Source of the DNA: Prevotella sp.
GTDB lineage: Bacteria > Bacteroidota > Bacteroidia > Bacteroidales > Bacteroidaceae
DNA length: 64,000 bases
Direction: 5' to 3'
Assembly: GCA_017415455.1 (NCBI GenBank)
Contig: JAFQGS010000012.1
Coordinates: 1-64,000, forward strand
Positions 36,058-44,522 of this stretch are shown here, in pieces. The position numbers and the translations under genes were made by a program. The notes below the pieces were generated by a model, which was not told the DNA's origin, did not search any database, and saw nothing but the letters and a program-made list of their open reading frames with translations. Every line of letters begins with the position of its first letter. Position 1 is the stretch's first letter.

Positions 36058-36846
36058 CTATCTGTTGCAGGCTGAGGCTTTCTCCTGATGCGTGTTGTCG
36101 CCATTCAGGTTGCAGCTCTTGCCCGACTTGTCGCAGTTGCCGCCCTTTCCGCTGTACGCATCATTGTCGTGCCTGCCCAGTGAGCAGTTGTTTTCCCGTC
36201 CCTGGCAGTAGCGTTTGCACACCACTTCCCAGTCAATCAGTTTCCAAAGGCCCTGCAGATGCTCCGCGCGGCGGTTGCGATAATCGATGTAATAGGCATG
36301 TTCCCATACGTCGAAGCATAGCAACGGGCGCAGACCTTGTCTCACAGGATTGCCCGCATTCTGCTCTTGTGTGATGTACAGGTTGCCCTGCTTGTCGGCA
36401 GACAGCCATACCCAGCCCGAGCCAAAGAGTGTGACGCCCTTCTCAATGAACTCCTTCTTGAAGTTGTCGAAGCACCCGAAGCGTGCTTTTATGGCATCGG
36501 CTATCCTGCCTTTGGGGATGTTGTGCTCAGTTGGTGGGCGCAACTGGGTGAAATACAGGTTGTGGTTCAGCACCTGTCCGGCATTGTTCAGGATGCTGCC
36601 CTCGGCCTTCTGCACCACCTCTTCGAGTGAGAGTGCGTGGAGGGATGTGCCCGGCAGTGCCGCATTCAGGTTGTCAACGTATGCCTTCAGGTGTCTGGCA
36701 TGATGAAAGAGTATTGTCTCTTTGCTGATAAATGGTTCCAGGGCATCCTCTGAATAGGGTAGTGCCACCAGTGGGAACTTGCCCTCATGGGGCATTGTCT
36801 GTGCTAATTCCTGTGTCGTGTACAGGTTGGCGTTGCATGTAGTCAT
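36058..36846 (-). CDS. sodB: Fe/Mn superoxide dismutase with Cys-rich C-terminal extension
   Basis: A 262-residue enzyme; residues up to about 212 form a normal Fe/Mn-SOD. Metal ligands are in LFHHARHLKAYV, NHNLYF and DVWEHAYYIDY, and GSGWVWL is the usual conserved core. The domain ends around WEVVCKRY, where most relatives stop. Here about 50 residues follow, rich in Cys, Asn, Gly and Lys (RENNCSLGRHDNDAYSGKGG, then NCDKSGKSCNLNG). The tail lacks hydrophobic residues and may bind metal or be disordered. A predicted promoter is at 36962. Confidence 0.93.
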   Translation of the reverse strand: MTTCNANLYTTQELAQTMPHEGKFPLVALPYSEDALEPFISKETILFHHARHLKAYVDNLNAALPGTSLHALSLEEVVQKAEGSILNNAGQVLNHNLYFTQLRPPTEHNIPKGRIADAIKARFGCFDNFKKEFIEKGVTLFGSGWVWLSADKQGNLYITQEQNAGNPVRQGLRPLLCFDVWEHAYYIDYRNRRAEHLQGLWKLIDWEVVCKRYCQGRENNCSLGRHDNDAYSGKGGNCDKSGKSCNLNGDNTHQEKASACNR

Positions 36847-36961
36847 AAATAATTAATTTTAATGTTGGTAAAAACAGCCTTCAGTGAGTATATGTGGAGT
36901 GGTGTACTTAGGGGCCTATTCCAGTTGCACCATCGTTGCTTCTTCTCCTGTTGTGCTGTTG

Positions 36962-36969
36962 CAAATGTA
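36962..36969 (-). promoter_or_regulatory. Promoter -7 element for sodB
   Basis: TACATTTG on the minus strand followed by CAAC; gives a leader of about 110 nt. Confidence 0.55.
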
Positions 36970-37125
36970 GTGAAAAGACTCTCTGCCGCCGCCGTTTTAA
37001 CGTTTATTGTTGCGGTGGTTTTTTCTTTATTAACGTTAGTGTGCCATGAGGCGCCTCCTGTTTCACTATTTGAGCATTCTTGTTCATTTATTAACATTGC
37101 GAGGATGTGCATCCGGCTGTGTTCC

Positions 37126-37210
37126 GGGTGATGTCCTAATGTGCTCTGACTGATACTTGAACGCGTGTCGTTTGATGCCATAACGCACCGCATTTGATGC
37201 CTTTTCGGAA
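37126..37210. repeat. 22-nt tandem array, 4 units
   Basis: Cores at 37131 (ATGTCC), 37153 (ATACTT), 37175 (ATGCCA) and 37197 (ATGCC), exactly 22 nt apart; unit halves share GAACGCGTG/TAACGCAC. Confidence 0.88.
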
Positions 37211-37372
37211 ACAGGATTGTATGTTGTTGAGAAACAATGTGTTACGTGTAGTGGAATGGTTGCGCTCTTTCTCGCCTGCTTTGTATGCCGGGTTATGACG
37301 CATGACGAATCTGCCACATGTGAGAAAAGACAGGTGGCGTGATGAGAAAGATGACGAAGTGGGATGTGGATG

Positions 37373-38068
37373 TTATAAGTATAGCATGCTCTCAGGTCCC
37401 ATATTAAACAGAAGGTCTAATATGCTGAGGTTTGGAATGAAGCCGTGCTTCTGCTCATAAACCTGATAATAGCGTCGTGGAGAGAACTCCCCGTCGTGCA
37501 GCGGATGCTTGGGGCGTATGGCATCGCGGAAGTCTCTTGTGTCATCTTGGATGATGATGCCGTCGGCCTTGCCTGCATGCGGTGTCTCAGTGGCTGTCCC
37601 GGCAGTCCCGTCATGCCGTTGTCCGTCAAGGATAATATATTTGTCGGTGACGCTAATAGTTGGCTCAATGTTGATGAGTTCGCATGTTTTGAGGCATATA
37701 TCAAGATTGAAGTCAAACAGGAATGTCCATTTCTTCTCAAAGAACGGGCGCAGGTCGTCGGCGTAATACTCAAAGAACGGCGACTCGCCATAGGCGCTCT
37801 GCAGGGCGTTCCAGTGTGAATGGCGCCAGTTGTCATGGTCGCTGATTCTTATGTCTTTCATCAGTGACTTAGATAGGTGTCCTCCGCTGGGCCTCTCCAC
37901 AGGTATAGTGAGAGCCAGCGGACCATTAGCCGCGGCTATAACGCAGCGGTTTCGGAATGTCTGTTTTATGAAGTTGTCATGCTTTTCAAGCACTATCTCA
38001 TCATAACGGTTCACCTTCTGATACCATTGTATGGGTGCGAAATATGCGGAGGAGAGTATTGCTTTCAT
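37373..38068 (-). CDS. WbqC-like family protein
   Basis: A 231-residue protein with the WbqC family start ILSSAYFAPIQWYQKVNRYD, then the family pattern HDNFIKQTFRNRCVIAAANG. WbqC-type proteins are found in glycan clusters and near signal peptidase genes in Bacteroidetes; the reaction is not established. It is the last gene of the dapB-lepB group, after a 125-bp gap. Confidence 0.87.
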   Translation of the reverse strand: MKAILSSAYFAPIQWYQKVNRYDEIVLEKHDNFIKQTFRNRCVIAAANGPLALTIPVERPSGGHLSKSLMKDIRISDHDNWRHSHWNALQSAYGESPFFEYYADDLRPFFEKKWTFLFDFNLDICLKTCELINIEPTISVTDKYIILDGQRHDGTAGTATETPHAGKADGIIIQDDTRDFRDAIRPKHPLHDGEFSPRRYYQVYEQKHGFIPNLSILDLLFNMGPESMLYL

Positions 38069-38193
38069 CTGAGATAATTGTTTTTTTGCCAGGTGATAGG
38101 GTGTCTTCTGAGTGCTGTCTGGGCAAAGATGTCATTGCGCGTGGGCGGCTGGCGGAAAATGTATGCGGCCATATCGCAGCGTGTCAGGACGAA

Positions 38194-38877
38194 TCAGTCG
38201 TTGAGCCAGATGAACCATCTGTCGTCGCGGAAGCCGCTGTAGAATGGCTTGCCGGCATCTTTTGAGTACACAAGCATCACCATCCGTCCTATGATGTGGC
38301 TCTCTGGGAGAGGGCCGAAGTATCTGCTGTCCATCTGGTTGGAGCCGTCGCGCGAGCTTATCCAATAGTAATTGTTCTTGAAACAACAATAAGACACTTC
38401 CTTTCCGTCAACATACAACTTGCCGTTCTGTATGTGGGCCTTGCGCTTCTCGTGCAGAATGTAGATGTTGCACAGCATCTTAATGTTGCTGCTGTCTACC
38501 TTTATGATGCGTCCTTTGCCAGGAATCTCTATCTGTATGCTGCCAATGCGCACAGTGTCTCCGGGCAGGGCGTCGCAGTATCCGGCGTAAACAGCCCTGT
38601 CGGAAATGTCGTGAATGGTGTCAAGAGGGAAATTGAAAACAACCAGGTCGCCCTTCTCCACAGGCGAACTGATCCATCGGGAATAGCTGAAAAAGCCTTC
38701 ACCGCCAGTGCGTAGTCCATAACTCCATCTGTTAACAATCACCCTGTCGCCTGCAATAAGATGCGACTTGATGCCTGGAGAAGGCACTTCGTAAATGGTG
38801 AATGCCAGAGAACGGAAGGCAAGCATTAGCAAAAAGGCAATGACTAATGCCAAAATGAACTTTAATAGATTGCGCAC
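38194..38877 (-). CDS. Signal-peptidase-I-like protein lacking the catalytic dyad
   Basis: A 227-residue membrane-anchored S26-like protein: one helix (residues 5-28), then VPSPGIKSHLIAGDRVIVNR. Aligned without gaps to the active LepB encoded next to it (IPSSSLEKSLLTGD), the catalytic Ser is Gly35. At the lysine box, AGYCDALPG replaces VKRCVGLPG, so the general-base Lys is Gly99. The third box keeps MDSRYFGPLPESHIIGR. The fold therefore seems intact but both active residues are gone. It may be a chaperone or partner of LepB, or bind pre-proteins without cutting. It lies 145 bp after lepB, the gap being entirely a 22-nt array. Confidence 0.8.
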   Translation of the reverse strand: MRNLLKFILALVIAFLLMLAFRSLAFTIYEVPSPGIKSHLIAGDRVIVNRWSYGLRTGGEGFFSYSRWISSPVEKGDLVVFNFPLDTIHDISDRAVYAGYCDALPGDTVRIGSIQIEIPGKGRIIKVDSSNIKMLCNIYILHEKRKAHIQNGKLYVDGKEVSYCCFKNNYYWISSRDGSNQMDSRYFGPLPESHIIGRMVMLVYSKDAGKPFYSGFRDDRWFIWLND

Positions 38878-38885
38878 TATATAAT

Positions 38886-39026
38886 GTTTCTTATTTAATC
38901 GTACACTGTTTCTTCATGAATCGTATGCGGCTCTTTCATGAATAATACATTACTCTTTCATGAATCATACACTGTTTCTTCATGAACTATACATTGTTAT
39001 TTCATGAATTGTACATGGTTTCTTAT
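38886..39026. repeat. 22-nt tandem array of a different sequence (TCATGAATC type)
   Basis: Units start at 38892 (TATTTAATCG), then TCATGAA at 38914, 38936, 38958, 38980 and 39002, then TATTTAAT at 39024, every step being 22 nt. The last unit overlaps the lepB stop codon (39023-39025). The unit is unlike the GATGCC type yet has the same period. The array occupies the whole lepB to pseudo-lepB gap. Confidence 0.93.
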
Positions 39027-40459
39027 TTAATATTGTCCACCCAGTTGAACAAACGATGCCAGCGTATACCCGAGAAGCCTCTTCGGTCGGGATCACTGCT
39101 CCACCAGATGAATATAGGTTTGCCCACAATATGATCCTCAGGAACGAATCCCCAATAACGGGAATCGGCTGAGTTGTGCCTGTTGTCGCCCATCATCCAG
39201 TAATAGTCAAGCTTGAAGGTATAGCTGTCTGCCACCTTGCCGTTGATGAATATCTTGCCGTCTTTCACTTGAAGATCGTTGCCCTCATATACTTTTATCG
39301 GGCGTTCATAAACCGAAATGTTGTCCATTGTAAGCTTCACGCTCTCTCCTTTGGCAGGTATCCACACCGGTCCGTAGTTGTCTCGTGTCCAGCCTGTATT
39401 GTTATTGAGAGGATAAACATCACCAGTTGATGCGTCAGTGTTTATCTTTATGCTCTCAACAAGGTCCTTACGCTTTGACAGTTCTTGCACGGCGCGCTTT
39501 GTAAGAGGCATATACCCGTTCTGGTTGAGGCTTGTCATGTCTTCCATTGATATGCCAAGATCTTTCATAAGGTCATCAGGCAGATACTGGTTGAGCTTCA
39601 CATAATATGTGTATTGTACCTCCTGAGGCTCCTTGTTGGCCTTACCGTCAAGATAAATGATGCGGTCTTTGATCTGAAGTGTTTGTCCGGGAAGTCCCAC
39701 ACAGCGCTTAACATAGTTCTCCCGGCGGTCTGTCGGACGCGAGATGATGCTTCCATACTCTGCCTTGTTTGCCAGAATATAGTTGCGTCCGGTATTATAC
39801 ATGGCCTTATAATAGTCGTATTTCTGCTGAGGAGTAAGTGTCTTGAGGTTTGGATGATTCTCAGTCAGCTGATATCCGAATGAGTAACACATCAGATAAT
39901 AGTCCTGAGCCTGATACTTCTGATTGCTGCACAGAGTGTCACCGGAAGGATAATTGAACACAACAATATCATTAAGCTCTACCTTTCCGAGACCTTTCAC
40001 ACGGCGGTAGTCCCATTGTGGCCACTCAATATATGACTTACACTCAAACACTGGCAGTGTATGCTGGGTGAGAGGTAGCGTCAATGGCGTCTGAGGTATG
40101 CGTGGACCATAGCTCACTTTGCTTACAAACAGATAGTCGCCGGTAAGCAAACTCTTCTCAAGTGAGCTTGAAGGAATGACATAGTTTTGAAAAAAGAAGA
40201 GGTTAATGAAGTAAACTGCCACCAAGGCAAATAACAAAGCGTCAACCCAACTCATGATAAACCGCACCGGACCTTCGCTGTCTTTCCACCATTGCCAGCG
40301 TATTTTCTTTGTTATGTAGACATCGAATATAAGTGGAATGACGATTAATCCCATCCAGCTTTTCACCCAATAAAGGAACAATAGGTATAAAATCAGAACA
40401 GCAATGAACTTTATCCATTGCACTTTCATGTTGAGTTTGGCTCTCTCTTTGTTTATCAT
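39023..40459 (-). CDS. lepB: Signal peptidase I
   Basis: A 478-residue membrane peptidase that removes signal peptides from exported proteins. Two or three N-terminal helices (residues 16-45, 68-90) precede the catalytic Ser99 (VIPSSSLEKSLLTGD) and Lys251 (NYVKRCVGLPG). The final box is GDNRHNSADSRYWG. A long insertion between the first and second boxes and a further one later account for the size, as is usual in Bacteroidetes. It is flanked upstream and downstream by 22-nt arrays and followed by a catalytically dead paralogue. Confidence 0.96.
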   Translation of the reverse strand: MINKERAKLNMKVQWIKFIAVLILYLLFLYWVKSWMGLIVIPLIFDVYITKKIRWQWWKDSEGPVRFIMSWVDALLFALVAVYFINLFFFQNYVIPSSSLEKSLLTGDYLFVSKVSYGPRIPQTPLTLPLTQHTLPVFECKSYIEWPQWDYRRVKGLGKVELNDIVVFNYPSGDTLCSNQKYQAQDYYLMCYSFGYQLTENHPNLKTLTPQQKYDYYKAMYNTGRNYILANKAEYGSIISRPTDRRENYVKRCVGLPGQTLQIKDRIIYLDGKANKEPQEVQYTYYVKLNQYLPDDLMKDLGISMEDMTSLNQNGYMPLTKRAVQELSKRKDLVESIKINTDASTGDVYPLNNNTGWTRDNYGPVWIPAKGESVKLTMDNISVYERPIKVYEGNDLQVKDGKIFINGKVADSYTFKLDYYWMMGDNRHNSADSRYWGFVPEDHIVGKPIFIWWSSDPDRRGFSGIRWHRLFNWVDNIK

Positions 40460-40668
40460 TGTTGTGCGTTTGATTATCTGTTTTGGTCTTGTTGACTATT
40501 AGTTATAGCAAGATTTACTATCAGTTGTCTTCCGTCTGATTATCAGTTATGTCCTGTTTGACTATCAGTTGTCTTCCGTTTGATTATCAACTGAGCTTTA
40601 TTTGATTATCAGTTATATCCCGGTTTGTTATCAGTTGCGCCCTGTTTGATAGTTATGCTTCTTATGTT
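40447..40668. repeat. 22-nt tandem array of a third sequence (TGATTATCAGTT type)
   Basis: Unit starts at 40471, 40493, 40515, 40537, 40559, 40581, 40603, 40625 and 40647: nine steps of exactly 22 nt. The consensus is close to TGATTATCAGTTATGTCC. A degenerate unit near 40449 includes the lepB start codon, so the array fills the full 208-bp dapB to lepB gap. Confidence 0.95.
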
Positions 40669-41423
40669 TAGAATTTAAACATGTCGCTTATGGTAAGCAG
40701 TCCGTTGTGGTTTGCTGTGTATTCAGCAGCCAGTACGGCGCCAAGTGCGAATCCCTGACGGCTATGTGCGTCGTGAGTTATGCTTATAAGGTCAGCCTCT
40801 GAGTTGTAAGTTACTGTGTGTATGCCAGGAACCTCGTCGCGTCTGATGCTGTCTATTGACAGTTCTTGTGCCTCAGGAGTATGCTCTACGGTAGTATTTC
40901 CGTCGGGATCGGTTAGTTTTCCGAGGCTCCATGATTCTTTTCTGTCAATGTTCTCAATAATTTCTTCCGCCAATGTTATTGCCGTTCCGCTTGGATGATC
41001 AAGCTTATGGATATGGTGTGTTTCCTCCATTGTGACATCATACTGGCTGAATCCGTTCATGATTTTTGCCAGATATCTGTTCACTGCGGAGAAAATCGCA
41101 ACTCCGATAGAGAAGTTTGATGCCCAGAACAGTGTCTTTCCCTCCTCTGTGCACATACGTCTCACATCGTCTCCGTGCTCTTTCATCCATCCTGTAGAGC
41201 CTGAAACTACTTTTACATTCTTCTCAAATGCCTTCAGATAGTTACCGTATGCCGCCTGTGGTGCGGTAAACTCGATTGCCACATCAGCAGAAGCGAATGC
41301 CTCGCTGTCGAAGTCTTGCAAGTTGTTTACGTCTATAATGCAAACTATATTATGGCCACGTGCCTTGGCGATGCTTTCTATCATCTTTCCCATTTTGCCG
41401 TAACCGATAAGTGCTATTTTCAT
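40668..41423 (-). CDS. dapB: 4-hydroxy-tetrahydrodipicolinate reductase
   Basis: A 251-residue cytosolic enzyme of lysine and diaminopimelate synthesis. The N-terminal nucleotide motif is GYGKMGKMIE and the catalytic signature EETHHIHKLDHPSGTA holds the general acid His pair and Lys. It is first in the dapB-lepB group, as in other Bacteroidetes. It has its own promoter element at 41448. Confidence 0.96.
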   Translation of the reverse strand: MKIALIGYGKMGKMIESIAKARGHNIVCIIDVNNLQDFDSEAFASADVAIEFTAPQAAYGNYLKAFEKNVKVVSGSTGWMKEHGDDVRRMCTEEGKTLFWASNFSIGVAIFSAVNRYLAKIMNGFSQYDVTMEETHHIHKLDHPSGTAITLAEEIIENIDRKESWSLGKLTDPDGNTTVEHTPEAQELSIDSIRRDEVPGIHTVTYNSEADLISITHDAHSRQGFALGAVLAAEYTANHNGLLTISDMFKF

Positions 41424-41447
41424 AATCAGTCTAAATTAAATGATGTG

Positions 41448-41455
41448 CAAAGATA
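41448..41455 (-). promoter_or_regulatory. Promoter -7 element of the dapB-lepB group
   Basis: TATCTTTG followed by CAC on the minus strand; about 25 bp upstream of the dapB start codon. Confidence 0.65.
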
Positions 41456-41523
41456 TGAATTTTTGCATAGAAGAAGCTGTTTTTTTGTTTTAAAATAATC
41501 AAAAGGTTATTTACTGTCCCTTA

Positions 41524-43506
41524 TTATTTCTTCTTTGGCTTTCTTCTTGCCCATCCTTCTTCAGAGAAATCGGGCTCTTCTCCAACGAGTTGAATGTCGT
41601 CATGGATGAAGAACTGCCTCCAATCGTCCTTCCTTCCGCTCTCCATTCTCATGGCTCCACGTGTTCCCCGCTGTGAGTCAGAGCGTTTTGTGCTCTCTGT
41701 TTTTTTCTTTGATTTCTTCTCAAAAGCCGCCAACTCATCGTAGAAGTCACCCTCGTTGTGTCGTTTCTGGCGCTTGGCTGTCTTCTGGTTGTTGCCCTTC
41801 TGTGCATCCTCGTTCTGCCTTCTCGCGTCCCTTCTCTTAGAGTTTGCGTTGCCGCCTTTCCCTTTCTGTCCGCCATCCTCAGCATCGTTGCATCTCACCT
41901 CACGTCCTTTGTACACCGTTCCGGTGAGCGCTTTCATCACCTTTTGTGCGTCCTTCTCCGGCACCTCGATATAACAGAACTTGCTTAGCAGGTCGATATG
42001 TCCCACCGCCTGTCGTCCGTGCAGATGCCTGTTGAGATATTGCATTATCTCACCAGGATAAAAGCCGTCGTTCTTTCCAAGGTTAATGAACAGTCTCTTG
42101 TATCCAGCCTCCGGCTTTCTTGGCGCTCCGCCCTTTCCGCGCTCGCCCCTTTCCCTTTTTGTCCGTTCACCTTTTGCCGACGGTTTCTCAATCTCCGGTG
42201 CGTCGGCATAGTATGCAATGAACTTTCCGAACTCCCTGCTTACAATCTTCTTGATGATGTCTTCCTTGTCGATATATTCAAAATATCTGTTTATATCATC
42301 CATGAACGGAGCTATCTCCTCGTCGTTCACGTCGGTTTTCACTATCTGGTCCATCACCTTGTACAGCTGTTTCTTGCATATTTCCTTAGCAGTAGGAATC
42401 TCGCCCTGTACAAAATCCTTTCCTATTGTTTTCTCGATAGCCCTCATCTTGCCCTTCTCCTTGGTGTGTATGATGGCTATCGACGTGCCCTTCTTGCCCG
42501 CACGTCCGGTACGTCCGCTTCGGTGGGTGTATGATTCGATATCATCCGGCAGTCCGAAGTTGATGACATGCGACAGGTCGTCCACATCCAGTCCTCTGGC
42601 TGCTACGTCAGTAGCCACGAGAAGCTGTGTGATGTGCTGTCTGAACTTCTGCATTGTGAGGTCGCGTTGCTGCTGAGCAAGGTCTCCATGCAGTGCTTCC
42701 GCGTTGTATCCGTCGTTTATCAGCTTGTCGGCAATCTCCTGAGTGTCTCTCTTTGTGCGGCAGAATATGATGGCGAAAATCTTCGGGTAGAAGTCCACTA
42801 TTCGTTTAAGAGCCAGGTATTTATCCTTGGCATGCACCATATAATAGACATGATTGACGTGTTCTGCGCCCTCGTTGCGGCTTCCTACGACAATCTCCTT
42901 GTGGTCGGTGAGGTAGTTTCTTGCTATTTTCTCTATCTCCTTGCTCATCGTTGCGGAGAAGAGCAGAGTGTTTCTGTTGGTTGGAACGCCCTTGAGAATC
43001 TCGTCAATGCTCTCTGAGAATCCCATGTTCAGCATCTCGTCGGCCTCGTCGAGAACCACGTTTATTACGTTCTCCAGGTTCGCCTTTCCGCGTTTCATCA
43101 GGTCGATGAGCCTTCCCGGCGTAGCTACAATTATCTGTGCGCCGTGTCTAAGTTCCCTTATCTGGTTTTCAATAGATGTTCCTCCATATACAGCCACTAT
43201 GTGAATGCCCGGCATGTATTTGGAGAAATCCTTGAGGTCGTCGGCTATTTGCAGGCACAATTCTCTTGTAGGACTGAGTATGAGAGCCTGCGTCTCATTG
43301 CTCTCTGTGTCTATTCTCTGCAGCACAGGTATTCCGAAAGCCGCTGTCTTGCCTGTTCCGGTCTGTGCAAGTGCTATGACATCGTTTCTGTTTCCCAGCA
43401 GATACGGAATCACTTCCTCCTGTACTGGCATTGGGTTGACGAATCCCAGTTCGGTAATGGCGCGCTGAATCTCTTCGTTTACGCCTAATTCTTCAAATGT
43501 TTTCAA
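41524..43506 (-). CDS. deaD: DEAD-box ATP-dependent RNA helicase (DeaD/CsdA-like)
   Basis: A 660-residue RNA helicase. Motifs: Q motif region (FEELGVNEEIQRAITELGF), AQTGTGKTAAF (Walker A), DEAD, SAT, ARGLDV and HRSGRTGRAGKKG. A DbpA-like RNA-binding domain lies near residues 465-540 (FINLGKNDGFYPGEIMQYLN, then FCYIEVPEKDAQKVM), followed by a basic Lys/Arg-rich tail to the end. This organisation is that of DeaD proteins involved in ribosome assembly and cold adaptation. A promoter lies about 85 bp upstream. Confidence 0.94.
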   Translation of the reverse strand: MKTFEELGVNEEIQRAITELGFVNPMPVQEEVIPYLLGNRNDVIALAQTGTGKTAAFGIPVLQRIDTESNETQALILSPTRELCLQIADDLKDFSKYMPGIHIVAVYGGTSIENQIRELRHGAQIIVATPGRLIDLMKRGKANLENVINVVLDEADEMLNMGFSESIDEILKGVPTNRNTLLFSATMSKEIEKIARNYLTDHKEIVVGSRNEGAEHVNHVYYMVHAKDKYLALKRIVDFYPKIFAIIFCRTKRDTQEIADKLINDGYNAEALHGDLAQQQRDLTMQKFRQHITQLLVATDVAARGLDVDDLSHVINFGLPDDIESYTHRSGRTGRAGKKGTSIAIIHTKEKGKMRAIEKTIGKDFVQGEIPTAKEICKKQLYKVMDQIVKTDVNDEEIAPFMDDINRYFEYIDKEDIIKKIVSREFGKFIAYYADAPEIEKPSAKGERTKRERGERGKGGAPRKPEAGYKRLFINLGKNDGFYPGEIMQYLNRHLHGRQAVGHIDLLSKFCYIEVPEKDAQKVMKALTGTVYKGREVRCNDAEDGGQKGKGGNANSKRRDARRQNEDAQKGNNQKTAKRQKRHNEGDFYDELAAFEKKSKKKTESTKRSDSQRGTRGAMRMESGRKDDWRQFFIHDDIQLVGEEPDFSEEGWARRKPKKK

Positions 43507-43588
43507 TATGATAAGTTTTATTATTAATATGCTGAAAAAACCATACCGGTTAGCATTGGTATAAAGTCCGGTGGTTGCTTTTGCGCTG

Positions 43589-43596
43589 CAAAGTTA
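43589..43596 (-). promoter_or_regulatory. Promoter -7 element for the DEAD-box gene
   Basis: TAACTTTG followed by CAGC on the minus strand; leader of about 77 nt. Confidence 0.65.
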
Positions 43597-43659
43597 GTGA
43601 AAATTACTGATTTACAGAATTATAGCCGTTCAAATCTTTGCTTTTTGTGCAAAAAACGA

Positions 43660-43667
43660 TAACTTTG
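43660..43667 (+). promoter_or_regulatory. Promoter -7 element for the LOG-family gene
   Basis: TAACTTTG followed by CAT, 30 bp upstream of the start codon. It is divergent from the helicase promoter about 70 bp away. Confidence 0.65.
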
Positions 43668-43696
43668 CATTAAGTAAAAACAAAAGAAACAGCGAT

Positions 43697-44233
43697 ATGA
43701 AGATAGGAATATTCTGCTCAGCCAACAATGACATAGACCCCGATTACTTTGCGATGACCATGGAATTGGGCGCCTGGATAGCAAAAAACGGCCATTCCAT
43801 CGTGTATGGCGGGTGCAATATGGGACTTATGGAGTGCATAGCAAAGACCGTGCATGATGCCGGAGGCCGTACCATCGGAGTAATTCCCACGAAGGTGGAG
43901 GAGCGCGGCAGAGTGAGCAAATATGTTGATACGGAGTTCCGTTGTGCAGACCTTAACGACCGTAAGGCCATCCTTACCGACCAGAGTGATGTCCTCGTAG
44001 CCCTGCCCGGAGGCATAGGAACCCTTGATGAACTGTTCACTGTAGCCGCGGCAGCCACCATCGGCTATCACTCCAAGCGTGTGATTCTCTACAATATGAA
44101 AGGTTTCTGGAATCCGCTGATATCCCTTCTCGACTCATTGCAGCAGCAAGGACTCACAAGGATGTACTATGGCAAGCAGATACAAACGGCAAACAACCTC
44201 GAGGAACTTATACAGTTGATAGACGCAGAGTGA
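43697..44233 (+). CDS. LOG family (TIGR00730) nucleotide hydrolase
   Basis: A 178-residue Rossmann-fold protein with the family motif PGGIGTLDELF (about residues 98-108) and the N-terminal YGGCNMGLM. Members hydrolyse cytokinin riboside or nucleoside monophosphates to base and ribose phosphate. In bacteria they often act in nucleotide clean-up; no hormone role is implied. Confidence 0.92.
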   Translation: MKIGIFCSANNDIDPDYFAMTMELGAWIAKNGHSIVYGGCNMGLMECIAKTVHDAGGRTIGVIPTKVEERGRVSKYVDTEFRCADLNDRKAILTDQSDVLVALPGGIGTLDELFTVAAAATIGYHSKRVILYNMKGFWNPLISLLDSLQQQGLTRMYYGKQIQTANNLEELIQLIDAE

Positions 44234-44356
44234 CCCTTGCGGCAGCGCATAAGTACGCAACGCATTTGCTCTGACAAGGTGTCAAAGCATGGGAGGGGAT
44301 TAAACAGCATTGTTTTGGTAATGTCCTGGAAATCAGCAGGATATGATATATGATAC

Positions 44357-44393
44357 AAAAGGTCATCAAATGCGCTCCATTTGATGACCTTTT
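44357..44393. terminator. Perfect 16-bp hairpin made of two inverted repeat units
   Basis: AAAAGGTCATCAAATG (44357-44372), a 5-nt loop and CATTTGATGACCTTTT (44378-44393). A and T runs at the ends make it a terminator in both directions, between the LOG gene and the convergent esterase gene. Confidence 0.88.
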
Positions 44394-44440
44394 GTGTTCT
44401 GTTTAATGCCCGAACGCGTTGCGTCTGATGCCCTTTTGTA
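44357..44440. repeat. 22-nt array with inverted pair (hairpin)
   Basis: ATG cores at 44384, 44406 and 44428 are 22 nt apart. The first unit has its perfect reverse complement directly upstream, giving the hairpin described next. The array is between two convergent genes. Confidence 0.88.
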
Positions 44441-44522
44441 AATCAATGTCTTATGTATCCCGGTGGGATGTGCGATGAAATGGGCTGTTTTTGTTTAAAA
44501 ACCACCATTTCATCGGTGTCTG

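Larger units (their letters stand above)
36847..37372. other. Intergenic region upstream of sodB
   Basis: It contains the sodB leader and promoter (36962-36969) and a 22-nt array (37126-37210). The remaining bases (37211-37372) show no recognisable feature. Confidence 0.6.
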
